Notes under the pieces: model-generated
Databases searched by the model: none
The model's input: only the letters and a program-made list of their open reading frames with translations
Told to the model about the DNA's origin: nothing
Source of the DNA: Pseudidiomarina indica
GTDB taxonomy: Bacteria; Pseudomonadota; Gammaproteobacteria; Enterobacterales; Alteromonadaceae
Reading direction: 5' to 3'
NCBI RefSeq assembly: GCF_900104245.1
Contig: NZ_FMXN01000001.1
Coordinates: 1-64,000 of the forward strand
DNA length: 64,000 nt
Part shown: positions 7,400-16,324 of the stretch, in pieces
Layout of the letters: the number at the start of each line of letters is the position of its first letter
How positions within the stretch are numbered: the first letter of the stretch is position 1
Program-made: the position numbers and the translations under genes

Positions 7400-7786
7400 A
7401 TGGAAAAGAAGGTATGGCAGGCTGGACTGGATGTTTTAATGGAGACTACTCCCATTCTGGGGCCTGCAATTGTTGCGATGACGCGAGCGTCTCGTCAGTT
7501 GGAAGTCGCTTCTGATTCAAACAATATTGTAACTTTAAATGATGAGGCAAACCGGCAGCGAGTTGAGTTGTCAATGGCAGAAATGCAAGCAAAAGTAGCT
7601 CAAGAAGTGGCAATCGCACGTCGTATTGAAGAAGCTGATGAAGTCGAAATTGAAGAGTATTATGAGGGAGAAGCCCAGGGCAATGCTGGCTTAGAAACGG
7701 ATGGCTCGAGCGTTTTATTCGGAGTTAGCGGAAAAGGGAGCCGAGTAACCAAAAGAGTCTATCGTTTCAAGCGTTATCCGTCATAA
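7400..7786 (+). CDS. Hypothetical protein next to BREX
   Basis: This 128-aa protein is of no family I recognise. The N-terminal third is mildly hydrophobic (GLDVLMETTPILGPAIVAM), residues 45-75 are helical and charged, and an acidic stretch EEADEVEIEEYYEGEA (about 77-92) precedes a basic C-terminus (KGSRVTKRVYRFKRYPS). ATG at 7400 follows AAGGGA (7385-7390). It is on the same strand as the BREX genes but separated from brxR by 195 bp that contain a likely regulatory region, so it is probably its own transcript. It could be island cargo or a BREX accessory; there is no direct evidence for either. Confidence 0.6.
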   Translation: MEKKVWQAGLDVLMETTPILGPAIVAMTRASRQLEVASDSNNIVTLNDEANRQRVELSMAEMQAKVAQEVAIARRIEEADEVEIEEYYEGEAQGNAGLETDGSSVLFGVSGKGSRVTKRVYRFKRYPS

Positions 7787-7881
7787 TTAATCAAGCTATC
7801 TAGCTAGCACTGATAAGAATTTCGATGCTTGCCGCACATAAGCTCCTAATCCATTGATTAAAACCCGCTCCCGGCACATCC

Positions 7882-7894
7882 TTGATATTATCAA
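7882..7894. promoter_or_regulatory. Palindrome upstream of brxR, candidate BrxR operator
   Basis: TTGATATTATCAA is a perfect inverted repeat (TTGATA, one base, TATCAA) 88 bp before brxR. WYL-type BREX regulators of the BrxR family bind inverted repeats in their own promoter, so this is a reasonable operator candidate. A direct repeat TAGAGTA (around 7925 and 7936) also lies nearby. Assignment is by position only. Confidence 0.4.
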
Positions 7895-7981
7895 AATGAT
7901 TGCATAACCCCATTGTAAGCATTAGAGTACGACATAGAGTAAGAACATAAACACAACAACTATAAATAGAAGGGAATCGGG

Positions 7982-8878
7982 GTGCTTAACGAGTTGAGTC
8001 ACGGGCAACGAGAGCGGCTATGTTACATAGATTTTTGCCTGCAATATTATGGAGATATTGCACGTAGTGATCTCATTCAACGCTTCCAAATGGGCTTGGC
8101 GTCAAGCTCCCGTGATTTTGCAACCTACAAAGAAATAGCGCCTGACAATCTGATATTAAAGCACGAAACGAAGCGCTATCACCGAACTCAAAAATTTAAG
8201 CCGTTGTTTGCTCACAGCAGTGATAAAGCACTGGCTGAATTTGCAGAGAATAACAACTTTGGTAACTCCCTTAATAGCGACCAAGTTGTCAGTTCAGTGA
8301 GTTTAATCAACGCGCAGCCAGAAATCATTGCGGCTATTACTCGAGCTATGTGCTCCTCAAGCGCATTAAAAATGAAATACGCTTCACTCAGCTCCGGGGT
8401 GAGCGAGCGAGAAATTGTCCCGCATGCATTTTTGAATACTGGGCACCGTTGGCATGTGCGGGCGTTTGATCGCAAATCACAAGAATTCCGAGATTTCGTG
8501 TGCACCCGCATAATAAAAACAAGCGAAGCGAAACAGAACCCGAAAGAAAACGAGCTTCAAACGCAAGATTTAGAATGGCAAAGCCAAGTAACGCTGCAAT
8601 TAGTGCCACACCCAAACCACAAATTTCCCAAAGCCATTGAGCTGGATTACCAGATGCAGAATCAACAGCTTGAGCTGACATTAAGAGTTGCTGAAGCAAA
8701 GTATTTACTGCGGTTTTGGAATGTGGATGTGACTGCGGAGCATTCGAACTCTCCTGATTTACACCATTTGTGGCTTAAAAATACTGAGGAATTGCGCCAC
8801 AACAATAGATTAGCTCAGGCGCTTAGCCTAGCACTACCGACCGAACAAGCAGTAAACCAACAAAGAAGTACCTCATGA
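7982..8878 (+). CDS. brxR: BREX transcriptional regulator BrxR (WYL domain)
   Basis: This 298-aa protein has an N-terminal winged helix (about 5-65: LSHGQRERLCYIDFCLQYYG, then RSDLIQRFQMGLASSSRDFATY), a WYL-type domain in the middle (about 120-180: LKMKYASLSSG, then HAFLNTGHRWHVRAFD) and a C-terminal extension, the order known for BrxR/CapW regulators. These proteins repress the BREX promoter and are thought to respond to a ligand or nucleic acid signal during infection. The start is GTG at 7982 after AGAAGGG. Its stop overlaps the brxA start (ATGA, 8875-8878), placing it first in the BREX operon. Confidence 0.85.
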   Translation: MLNELSHGQRERLCYIDFCLQYYGDIARSDLIQRFQMGLASSSRDFATYKEIAPDNLILKHETKRYHRTQKFKPLFAHSSDKALAEFAENNNFGNSLNSDQVVSSVSLINAQPEIIAAITRAMCSSSALKMKYASLSSGVSEREIVPHAFLNTGHRWHVRAFDRKSQEFRDFVCTRIIKTSEAKQNPKENELQTQDLEWQSQVTLQLVPHPNHKFPKAIELDYQMQNQQLELTLRVAEAKYLLRFWNVDVTAEHSNSPDLHHLWLKNTEELRHNNRLAQALSLALPTEQAVNQQRSTS

Positions 8879-9468
8879 ACGTAAAAGAATATATCGGAGA
8901 TATCATTGGTGGCAGTTTATTTGTTGCCGAGAGTCGCACCATAGCTGAATTGCTTCTAGAAAAACCAAGCGAAGCAGAGTTTAAGCGTGTGGTGGAAGAC
9001 GACAATGTTATGCAAAAAAACTCCGCGAAAACGGCAATACGCTATGCACGTACTATTCGGTTGCGTATTGAGCCTATGGGCGAAAGTTTTCTTGAGTTTC
9101 TTGTTCGAGCTAATGAAACCTGCGCTAAGCAACTGCTCATGGCCGCCTTCTTGCGACAGTCACCGATAGCCATCGACTTCATGCGACACAAACTGTCGGA
9201 TGCGCGGCGTATGTTTGATGAGCGATTGTCTGACTATGCGTGGAGTGACTTTGTTGATGAGCGGATAAGATCTATTCCAGAACTTGCTAAGTTCAGCGAA
9301 TCAAGCATAAAGAAAATGGGTAACAACATGATCAAGGCGTTATCCGACGCTGGTTATCTTAATAGTGCGCGGCAAAAGCGGTTGCAGGCAGTCTATCTCG
9401 AACCCGACGTACATGCGTGGTTAGTACAAAATGGTTTCGACAAAATAGCTCAAGTGATGGAGATTTAG
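8875..9468 (+). CDS. brxA: BREX protein BrxA (DUF1819)
   Basis: This 197-aa protein matches the DUF1819/BrxA pattern: IIGGSLFVAESRTIAELLL near the start, then NDVMQ-like and RYARTIRLRIEPM segments, then MLDxRLSDYAWSDF-like sequence (residues about 112-125). BrxA is a small helical DNA-binding component of BREX. It overlaps brxR by 4 bases and is followed by brxB after 2 bases, so the three are almost certainly translated together. Length is normal for the family. Confidence 0.9.
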   Translation: MNVKEYIGDIIGGSLFVAESRTIAELLLEKPSEAEFKRVVEDDNVMQKNSAKTAIRYARTIRLRIEPMGESFLEFLVRANETCAKQLLMAAFLRQSPIAIDFMRHKLSDARRMFDERLSDYAWSDFVDERIRSIPELAKFSESSIKKMGNNMIKALSDAGYLNSARQKRLQAVYLEPDVHAWLVQNGFDKIAQVMEI

Positions 9469-9470
9469 TC

Positions 9471-10046
9471 ATGTCTGCATCCGTAAAAGTATTAAAAGAA
9501 CGATTGAATCAAGTACTTGAACAAATTGAGAGTCCGCGGTTTTTAAGTAGCGACGGCCTAGGTAACGAAATTGGTTTCTGGATCTTTGATTATCCGGCAG
9601 AGCATGAGCTAATTGTTCGCGAAGAACTGCAACATATTACCAAACGTCTGCAGAAGCGTTATAAATTTGAGCACTTAAATATCTTTCAAGAGATCGTGGC
9701 GCTTCTGGATGAGCGGGGCTTATTTGAAAGGGCTTGCGCACGCGAAAAACAGGTTGGCTTAGAAGCTTTAAAGAAAAATCTGTCGGGGCCGCTGCAACAA
9801 GACAAAATTGCCCGTTATTTGGCTGATAAATATAACTTTGCCGAACTTGATTTCGTTATTTTATCTGGACTTGGCAATGCATGGCCGCTTATTCGCGGAC
9901 ATGAGCTACTGAGTGCCTTACAAGACGTGATGGGGCATACACCCTTGATATTATTTTACCCAGGAACCTACAGCGGATTGAACTTGCAGCCATTTGGCGA
10001 AGTTGAGTCGCGTAATTATTACCGTGCGTTCAAGCTTGTGCCGTAA
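9471..10046 (+). CDS. brxB: BREX protein BrxB (DUF1788)
   Basis: This 191-aa protein has the DUF1788/BrxB features: GLGNEIGFWIFDYPAEHEL (about 28-46), a long helical middle, LDFVILSGLGNAWPLIRGHE (about 129-148) and LILFYPGTYSGLNLQPFG (about 162-179). BrxB is needed for BREX defence, but its activity is unknown. ATG at 9471 is the start that gives the usual length; a longer frame from 9417 overlaps brxA and reads as non-homologous. It is followed by 86 bp before brxC that contain a small AAGTCACA direct repeat. Confidence 0.9.
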   Translation: MSASVKVLKERLNQVLEQIESPRFLSSDGLGNEIGFWIFDYPAEHELIVREELQHITKRLQKRYKFEHLNIFQEIVALLDERGLFERACAREKQVGLEALKKNLSGPLQQDKIARYLADKYNFAELDFVILSGLGNAWPLIRGHELLSALQDVMGHTPLILFYPGTYSGLNLQPFGEVESRNYYRAFKLVP

Positions 10047-10132
10047 GTAAGTCACATAAATAAGTCACAGGTAAACAAGCCGCACGCTTAACGAATAATA
10101 AATAAAGAATTCACGAGAGCAGGAAGCAAGCA

Positions 10133-13100
10133 ATGAATATCGAGCAGATTTTTACCAAGAAACTTACACGCAACATTAACGGCGTCGTTAAAGCCGAACA
10201 AAAAGACGAAGAAAGCGTGTTCGTTGAATTGGATGAGTATGTTGTAACCCAAGAGCTCAACCGTCATATCACGGATTTTTTCGATGCTTACACGCCAGAA
10301 GCTGGTGGTAAACCAAACGAAGGTGCCCGCGGTGGCAAAGTTGCCGTTTGGATATCTGGTTTCTTTGGCTCAGGTAAATCGCATTTACTGAAAATTCTAG
10401 GTTATCTGCTTGAAAACAAAAAAGTCTCAAAAGATGGTGCTAAGCGCGAAGCCATCGATTTTTTCCGTGAAAAAATCCAAGATGCATTGTTACTTGGCAA
10501 CATTCAACGCTCAGTAGCACAAGACACCGATGTTATTTTGTTTAACATCGACTCGCGCGCCAATACCGAAGACCGCGAGGACGCTATTTTAAAAGTATTC
10601 CTGCGTGTATTTAACGAGCGAGTTGGTTACTGCGCTGAATACCCATTTATTGCGCATTTAGAGCGTGAATTAGACAAACGTGGCCAGTACGACAAATTCA
10701 AAACTAAGTTTAACGAGCTTTCCGGCTCAACCTGGGAGCAAGAACGCGATGCCTTTGACTTTTATCGTGACGATATGGCAGAAGCACTCGCATTTGCCAG
10801 TGAACAAACCCTTGAAGCAACGCTCAAATGGGTGGATGGACTTGAGAAAAACTTCCCGCTAGACATTCGCAATTTCTGTCGTTGGATCAACGAGTACAGT
10901 GAAGCCAACAACAATCGCAATGTATTGTTCATGGTGGATGAAGTAGGGCAGTTCATTGGTAAAAACTCCAAGATGATGTTGAAGCTTCAAACCATCGCAG
11001 AAGATCTTGGCACCTATTGTGGTGGCCGCGCTTGGTTAGTTGTAACCGCTCAAGCCGATATCGATAAAGCCATTGGTCACCTCGATAAAATACAAGGACA
11101 AGATTTCTCAAAAATTCAAGGCCGCTTCGCCACGCGCATACAGCTTTCGAGCACGAACACTTCGGAAGTTATCCAAAAGCGTCTGTTAGAAAAAACACCT
11201 GAAGCACGCGCTGAACTTGAAAAAGTATTCGCACAAAAGGGCGACATACTTCGCAACCAACTAACCTTTGATGACACCACCACGGCGACACTTAAACGCT
11301 ACGAAGATGCCGAAAGCTTCGTCATTAACTACCCCTTTGTGCCATATCACTACGAGCTGGTGCAAAAAGTATTTGAAGCGATTCGAACCAAAGGCGCAAC
11401 AGGTAAGCATCTAGCTATGGGGGAGCGTTCGTTGCTTGATGCTTTCCAGCACGCTGCAAAACAAATCAAAGACAAAAACTTAGATGTTTTAGTACCTTTT
11501 TACAGTTTTTACTCACCGATTGAGAGTTTCTTAGAGCCAGCAGTGAAACGCACGATTGAACAAGCAGTAAACAACAGTGCGTTGACGGAATTCGACGGTA
11601 AAGTGCTTAAGGTACTGTTCTTAATTCGCTATGTTGATGTGGTGAAAAGCACACTCGATAACCTCGTAACGCTTTGTATTGATCAAATTGACGCAGATAA
11701 AATCACCCTGCGTAAAACCATCGAAGAAAGCTTAAACCGTTTAGAGCGGCAGGTGCTGATTGCGCGAAACGGTGACGAATTTGTGTTCTTAACCAATGAA
11801 GAAAAGGAAATAGAGAACGAAATTCGTCATACGGATATTGAAGGTGCGGAAGTTACTAACAAGCTGTCTGAGATCATTTTTGACGAAGTATTAAGACGTC
11901 AAAATAAATATCGTTATCCAGAAAACAAACAAGATTTTCCGATTGCTCGTTACTGCAATGGCCATCCGCGAGATGGTAGTTTGCAGGCTGACTTAATACT
12001 CAAAGTCATTTCGCCGCTCGATTTAAGCTATGACCAATATAGTCATGATCAAGCGTGCCGAACCGCGAGTAACAACGAGGGCGCAATTTTGGTGAAATTG
12101 CCCGCGCATGATCGGATTTACGATGAACTGCGCATGTTTATTCAAACGTCGCGTTTTATTAGCTTGACCGGTGGACAACGACCTGAGCAAGAGCACTTGC
12201 TGCGTGATAAGCAACTTGAAAACTCACAACGAGGCAAACGTTTAGTTAGTGAAATTGAAGAGTTGTTTAAAGAATCTGAAGTATTCGCGATTGGTGAAAA
12301 GCTACAAATTAAAGCCAATAGCCCACAGGGTATCGTCGAAGAAGCTTACAAGTATGTTATTGAGAATAGTTTCAGCAAACTACGCATGCTCAAACCAACA
12401 CCAGGCGATGTATCGCACGAGTTAAGAGCGGTATTAACTTCTGATGATACGGCGCAAGAGTCACTAGACCTTGATGATGAGGGCATAAACCCAGAAGCGA
12501 TTAAAGATATTGAGCAGTTTTTAACAATCAAGAATGATCGCAACGAGAAAATATTTTTAACTGACATTGAAAACCGATACACCCGTCGGCCTTACGGTTG
12601 GCCAACAATTGAAGTGTTGTTAATTATTGCGCGTTTGGGGTTAGCTGGGCGTATAACTTTGATGCGTCGCGGTGAAAATCTAAGATTGCGTGATGCCTTT
12701 GACCCCATGACCAGTGTGCGACAGCGCGCAGAAGTTCAAGTAGTTAAAGTACGCCAGCACAACGAAGCTCAATTACGCAAGGCCACGGCACTTGCTAAGC
12801 AAGTGTTTAATCGCAGCTTTACTGGTACGCAAGAAAAAGAACTTGCGACCTTTATTCGAGACAACTTAACCAAATATCAGACTGATTTAAACAAATTCAA
12901 ATCGAAATCAGAAACCGGCAAGTTTCCGGGCAAAGACCTTATCGAAAGCTCACTCACTGTTGTAAACGAAGTGCTTTCGAACGACAACCCATATGCCGTG
13001 GTTGAAAGCTTTGTTGAGCAACAAAATGATTTACTGGATCTGGTTGAAGATTTTGAAGATCTCGATGATTTTTATAACGCGCAGTTCCATACATGGCAAA

Positions 13101-13807
13101 GCCTTGCAAAAGCACTCGGGCATGAGTTTCAGGTCAACGACACTATGTTACGTCGCGACGACCAAGCGGCTCAAGCGCTTGAAAAACTGCAATCAATTTA
13201 TGACAACAGCCAACCATACAGCCAATTGAACCAAGTTCAACCGCTTATTGAACAAGTACGAGCTGTGAACGATAAACTTGTACAAGAGCAACGCGAAAAA
13301 GCATTGATTACTGTGGATGCATGCATTGATAGAGTGCAGAAGGTTTTAGATAACGCTGATGCTGATGCAGAATTCAAAAATAAAGCCCTGCGGCCATTGC
13401 AACTAACCAAGCAGCGCATGCAAGCAAGTCATTCTATTCCAAGCTTAATTGCCGCTATGGCTGAGTTGCCAGACCAAGAAGAAAACGCTTATGACAGCAT
13501 TAATGATTTGATTGATAGTCGAGCAGCGCTGCTTGAGAAAGCTAATCAGCAAGTCAATCAAGCTCAACAAGATCAACAAGATCAATCAAATAGAGCTTCT
13601 GGTATACAAGAGGAAAGCCCAGTTGTACAACCTGAGCCAGCGAAGCCGCGCCCAGTCATCAAGAAAATTGTTACCGTAGAGCCAGGTAAGGAAGTGCCAA
13701 CGGCACAATTTTTAGAGTCAGAAGATGACGTAAAGGAATATCTAGAGGCTTTAGAAACCAAGTTGCTTAACGAAATTCGCAGCGGCAACCGCGTGCGCTT
13801 GAAATAA
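10133..13807 (+). CDS. brxC: BREX ATPase BrxC
   Basis: This 1,224-aa protein is full length for type 1 BrxC. The Walker A motif is GFFGSGKS (residues 76-83), and VLFMVDEVGQF (about 264-274) is the Walker B region of the AAA-type ATPase domain. The long C-terminal part is helical, with coiled coil and a Gln-rich linker (about 1135-1165) before a short C-terminal domain. BrxC is a large DNA-associated ATPase needed for both host methylation and phage exclusion in BREX. It starts after a good ribosome site (GCAGGAAG) and is followed by pglX after 18 bp. No defects are seen. Confidence 0.93.
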   Translation: MNIEQIFTKKLTRNINGVVKAEQKDEESVFVELDEYVVTQELNRHITDFFDAYTPEAGGKPNEGARGGKVAVWISGFFGSGKSHLLKILGYLLENKKVSKDGAKREAIDFFREKIQDALLLGNIQRSVAQDTDVILFNIDSRANTEDREDAILKVFLRVFNERVGYCAEYPFIAHLERELDKRGQYDKFKTKFNELSGSTWEQERDAFDFYRDDMAEALAFASEQTLEATLKWVDGLEKNFPLDIRNFCRWINEYSEANNNRNVLFMVDEVGQFIGKNSKMMLKLQTIAEDLGTYCGGRAWLVVTAQADIDKAIGHLDKIQGQDFSKIQGRFATRIQLSSTNTSEVIQKRLLEKTPEARAELEKVFAQKGDILRNQLTFDDTTTATLKRYEDAESFVINYPFVPYHYELVQKVFEAIRTKGATGKHLAMGERSLLDAFQHAAKQIKDKNLDVLVPFYSFYSPIESFLEPAVKRTIEQAVNNSALTEFDGKVLKVLFLIRYVDVVKSTLDNLVTLCIDQIDADKITLRKTIEESLNRLERQVLIARNGDEFVFLTNEEKEIENEIRHTDIEGAEVTNKLSEIIFDEVLRRQNKYRYPENKQDFPIARYCNGHPRDGSLQADLILKVISPLDLSYDQYSHDQACRTASNNEGAILVKLPAHDRIYDELRMFIQTSRFISLTGGQRPEQEHLLRDKQLENSQRGKRLVSEIEELFKESEVFAIGEKLQIKANSPQGIVEEAYKYVIENSFSKLRMLKPTPGDVSHELRAVLTSDDTAQESLDLDDEGINPEAIKDIEQFLTIKNDRNEKIFLTDIENRYTRRPYGWPTIEVLLIIARLGLAGRITLMRRGENLRLRDAFDPMTSVRQRAEVQVVKVRQHNEAQLRKATALAKQVFNRSFTGTQEKELATFIRDNLTKYQTDLNKFKSKSETGKFPGKDLIESSLTVVNEVLSNDNPYAVVESFVEQQNDLLDLVEDFEDLDDFYNAQFHTWQSLAKALGHEFQVNDTMLRRDDQAAQALEKLQSIYDNSQPYSQLNQVQPLIEQVRAVNDKLVQEQREKALITVDACIDRVQKVLDNADADAEFKNKALRPLQLTKQRMQASHSIPSLIAAMAELPDQEENAYDSINDLIDSRAALLEKANQQVNQAQQDQQDQSNRASGIQEESPVVQPEPAKPRPVIKKIVTVEPGKEVPTAQFLESEDDVKEYLEALETKLLNEIRSGNRVRLK

Positions 13808-13825
13808 TAAGAGGGATTTTAAGAC

Positions 13826-15808
13826 ATGAATACCAAGCACGTAAAAAGCTATGCACCAAAAGCTCGCAACCAATTTAAAAAGGCAGTTGAGCAACGCTTG
13901 AATTTATTAGGTATTTTTGCGCCCGAGAAACCTGCTAAGGGGACAAAAGCGGAAGATGCACCCAAAGCCAAGGTAACTGAAGCCGTGCAACAAGGCTCTG
14001 TGCTAACAATTGGAAGTACCACGCTAGATGCAAAGCTGGCACCACAAAGAGAACGCCTCGCAAAACGCGCGTTGAATATCGGATTTGATACCTTATTAGA
14101 GAACGTAGCTTATACATGGTTTAACCGTTTCTCGGCCATTCGTTTTATGGAACTCAAAGAAGGCTACCTTGAGCATGGCTTGCGCGTGTTATCGCACCCA
14201 AACAAAGAGCAAGGCTATGAAATTCTTGACCATGCCATTGATGCAGCCGCTAGCTTAGGTCTCGATAGACAACAAATCGAAGAATTAAAGTTAGAAGGCG
14301 ACCAAGACGAAGCTTTGTACCGCAAACTAATTCTTGGGCAGTGCCATCAGTTGCATGAGGCCATGCCGTTCTTATTTGAAAAGATCGACGATGAAACTGA
14401 GCTGTTATTACCAGATAACCTGACTCGCACCGATTCAGTGATTCGAGGCTTAGTCGACGACATTCCAGAAGAAGACTGGCAAGACGTCGAGATTATTGGC
14501 TGGTTATATCAATTTTATATTTCTGAAAAGAAAGACCAAGTGATTGGTAAAGTGGTTAAAAGCGAAGATATTCCGGCTGCCACTCAGTTATTTACTCCGA
14601 ACTGGATCGTTCAGTACTTGGTACAGAACTCGCTGGGGCGTCATTGGTTATTAACTTATCCAGACTCACCACTTAAACAACAGATGCAGTATTACATTGA
14701 GCCAGGTGAACAACCTGAAGAAGTGATGGCTCAGTTGAAAGAAATAACACCAGCAAGCATTGAGCCGGAAAGTATAAAAGTACTCGACCCTGCGTGTGGT
14801 TCAGGCCATATCTTGGTTGAAGCCTACAAGGTGCTTAAAGCAATTTATGAAGAACGAGGCTATCGTACCCGTGATATTCCGCAGCTTATTCTCAAACATA
14901 ATTTATACGGACTAGACATAGACGACCGAGCAGGGCAGTTGGCTGGGTTTACCCTAATGATGCTAGCCCGAGAAGATGATCGTCGGTTATTTAGTCGCGT
15001 TGCAACTGGTGATGTTCAATTGAACATTGCAGCGCTGCAAGAAACCAAACACTTAAACGTTGATAAATTATGGCAATCACTCAATTTGAGCGGCGATTGG
15101 CACAAGGGTACCTCACAAGGTTTGTTTGAGGATGACCAGCAGTCGCTAAGCAGTGCTAACGCTGACTCGCGTTATAAGTTACTTAAAGAAACACTTGCGC
15201 GTTTCCACGATGCTAAAACCTTTGGCTCATTGATTGAAGTACCAAGTGAGCAAACGAAAGACCTAGCAGATTTACTAACAGAGCTTACACGTTTAAGCAC
15301 TGACGGCGATGCCATGCAACGCAGTGCTGCGAGCACGCTGTTGCCATATATCAAGCAAGCTTGGATTCTGGCACTACGCTACGATGCTGTGATCGCTAAC
15401 CCACCGTATATGGGCAGCAAAGGAATGAATGCCGCGTTGAAAGACTTTGCTAAAAAAGAATACCCGAACAGTAAGTCGGATTTGTTTGCGATATTTATGG
15501 AGCGCGCGTTCAAGTTACTTAATGACCGTGGCTACAACGCACAAATCAATATGCAGTCATGGATGTTCCTCTCGAGTTACGAAAAGCTGCGTGGCTGGCT
15601 ACTAAGTTCAACAACAATCCTTTCTATGGCTCATCTTGGTGCTCGAGCATTCGATAGCATTGGTGGAGAAGTTGTATCAACAACAGCTTTCGTAATAGAA
15701 AACCGTCATTTCCCTGGCTACCAGGGGGCGTTCTTGCGCTTAATTGATGGGCGCTCGGAAGCTGAGAAGCGAGAGATGTTCCTCAACGCCATTAAAGGCA
15801 CAGCATGA
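13826..15808 (+). CDS. pglX: PglX N-terminal half: BREX adenine methyltransferase core
   Basis: This 660-aa protein corresponds to the front half of a normal PglX of about 1,200 aa. It carries the SAM-binding motif DPACGSGH (D321 onward) and the catalytic NPPY (525-528) of N6-adenine methyltransferases. It ends at REMFLNAIKGTA, exactly where intact PglX continues into the FYRASA block that opens the downstream gene at 19414. The stop overlaps the ATG of the TIR gene (ATGA, 15805-15808), so translation can pass straight on. The protein is therefore a clean domain-boundary split, not a random break. It may still work with the C-terminal half as a two-subunit enzyme, similar to HsdM with HsdS; this is inference. 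Confidence 0.88.
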   Translation: MNTKHVKSYAPKARNQFKKAVEQRLNLLGIFAPEKPAKGTKAEDAPKAKVTEAVQQGSVLTIGSTTLDAKLAPQRERLAKRALNIGFDTLLENVAYTWFNRFSAIRFMELKEGYLEHGLRVLSHPNKEQGYEILDHAIDAAASLGLDRQQIEELKLEGDQDEALYRKLILGQCHQLHEAMPFLFEKIDDETELLLPDNLTRTDSVIRGLVDDIPEEDWQDVEIIGWLYQFYISEKKDQVIGKVVKSEDIPAATQLFTPNWIVQYLVQNSLGRHWLLTYPDSPLKQQMQYYIEPGEQPEEVMAQLKEITPASIEPESIKVLDPACGSGHILVEAYKVLKAIYEERGYRTRDIPQLILKHNLYGLDIDDRAGQLAGFTLMMLAREDDRRLFSRVATGDVQLNIAALQETKHLNVDKLWQSLNLSGDWHKGTSQGLFEDDQQSLSSANADSRYKLLKETLARFHDAKTFGSLIEVPSEQTKDLADLLTELTRLSTDGDAMQRSAASTLLPYIKQAWILALRYDAVIANPPYMGSKGMNAALKDFAKKEYPNSKSDLFAIFMERAFKLLNDRGYNAQINMQSWMFLSSYEKLRGWLLSSTTILSMAHLGARAFDSIGGEVVSTTAFVIENRHFPGYQGAFLRLIDGRSEAEKREMFLNAIKGTA

Positions 15809-16320
15809 AAAAGAAAATAAAAGTATTCGTTTCTTACGCCAAACGTAACAAAACTGCCAAGGAGCAGTTTATGGCCATGCTGAATGATTATGCTGGGGCG
15901 GATGCGCGCTTTGAATTTGAATTTTGGCAAGACAATCAAATAGCCATAGGCGCTGATTGGGATGAGAGTATTCACACTGCTATGGCACAGTGCGATGTTG
16001 GTTTATTGCTTTTATCGCCAGCGTTTTTGCAATCTCAGTACATCACCGAAAAAGAACTGCCAGTATTGGTGAAGAAGCCAATGCTGTTTCCTATCGCATT
16101 GGCACCTATCGACTTTAAACGACATGATTTGAAAGGGCTGCAGGCTAAGCAAATATTCCGCCTCGATGCAAAAGGACTGGAACAGCCCCGTGCATTCAGT
16201 GAGCTCAAATCCAAGCGTCGCCAAGAGTTTGTCATGCGCTTGTACGAGGCTGTGCATGATAAGCTGGTTGAGCAGTTAGGTGACAGCAAAAGCTCGGCAA
16301 CGAAAAAGAACAAGGATTAA
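15805..16320 (+). CDS. TIR-domain protein embedded in split pglX
   Basis: This 171-aa protein is almost entirely one TIR domain: KVFVSYAKRN (residues 6-15), FWQDNQIAIGADWDESI (40-56), CDVGLLLLSPAFLQSQYI (63-80), then TEKELP with E82 or E84 as candidate catalytic glutamate. Bacterial TIR domains of this form commonly break down NAD or make signalling nucleotides in antiphage defence. It overlaps the end of pglX by 4 bases and is followed after 4 bases by the reverse transcriptase gene, so the two look like one unit. It is unrelated in sequence to the Thoeris TIR at 49-612. The partner and trigger are unknown. Confidence 0.85.
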   Translation: MKKKIKVFVSYAKRNKTAKEQFMAMLNDYAGADARFEFEFWQDNQIAIGADWDESIHTAMAQCDVGLLLLSPAFLQSQYITEKELPVLVKKPMLFPIALAPIDFKRHDLKGLQAKQIFRLDAKGLEQPRAFSELKSKRRQEFVMRLYEAVHDKLVEQLGDSKSSATKKNKD

Positions 16321-16324
16321 AGCC

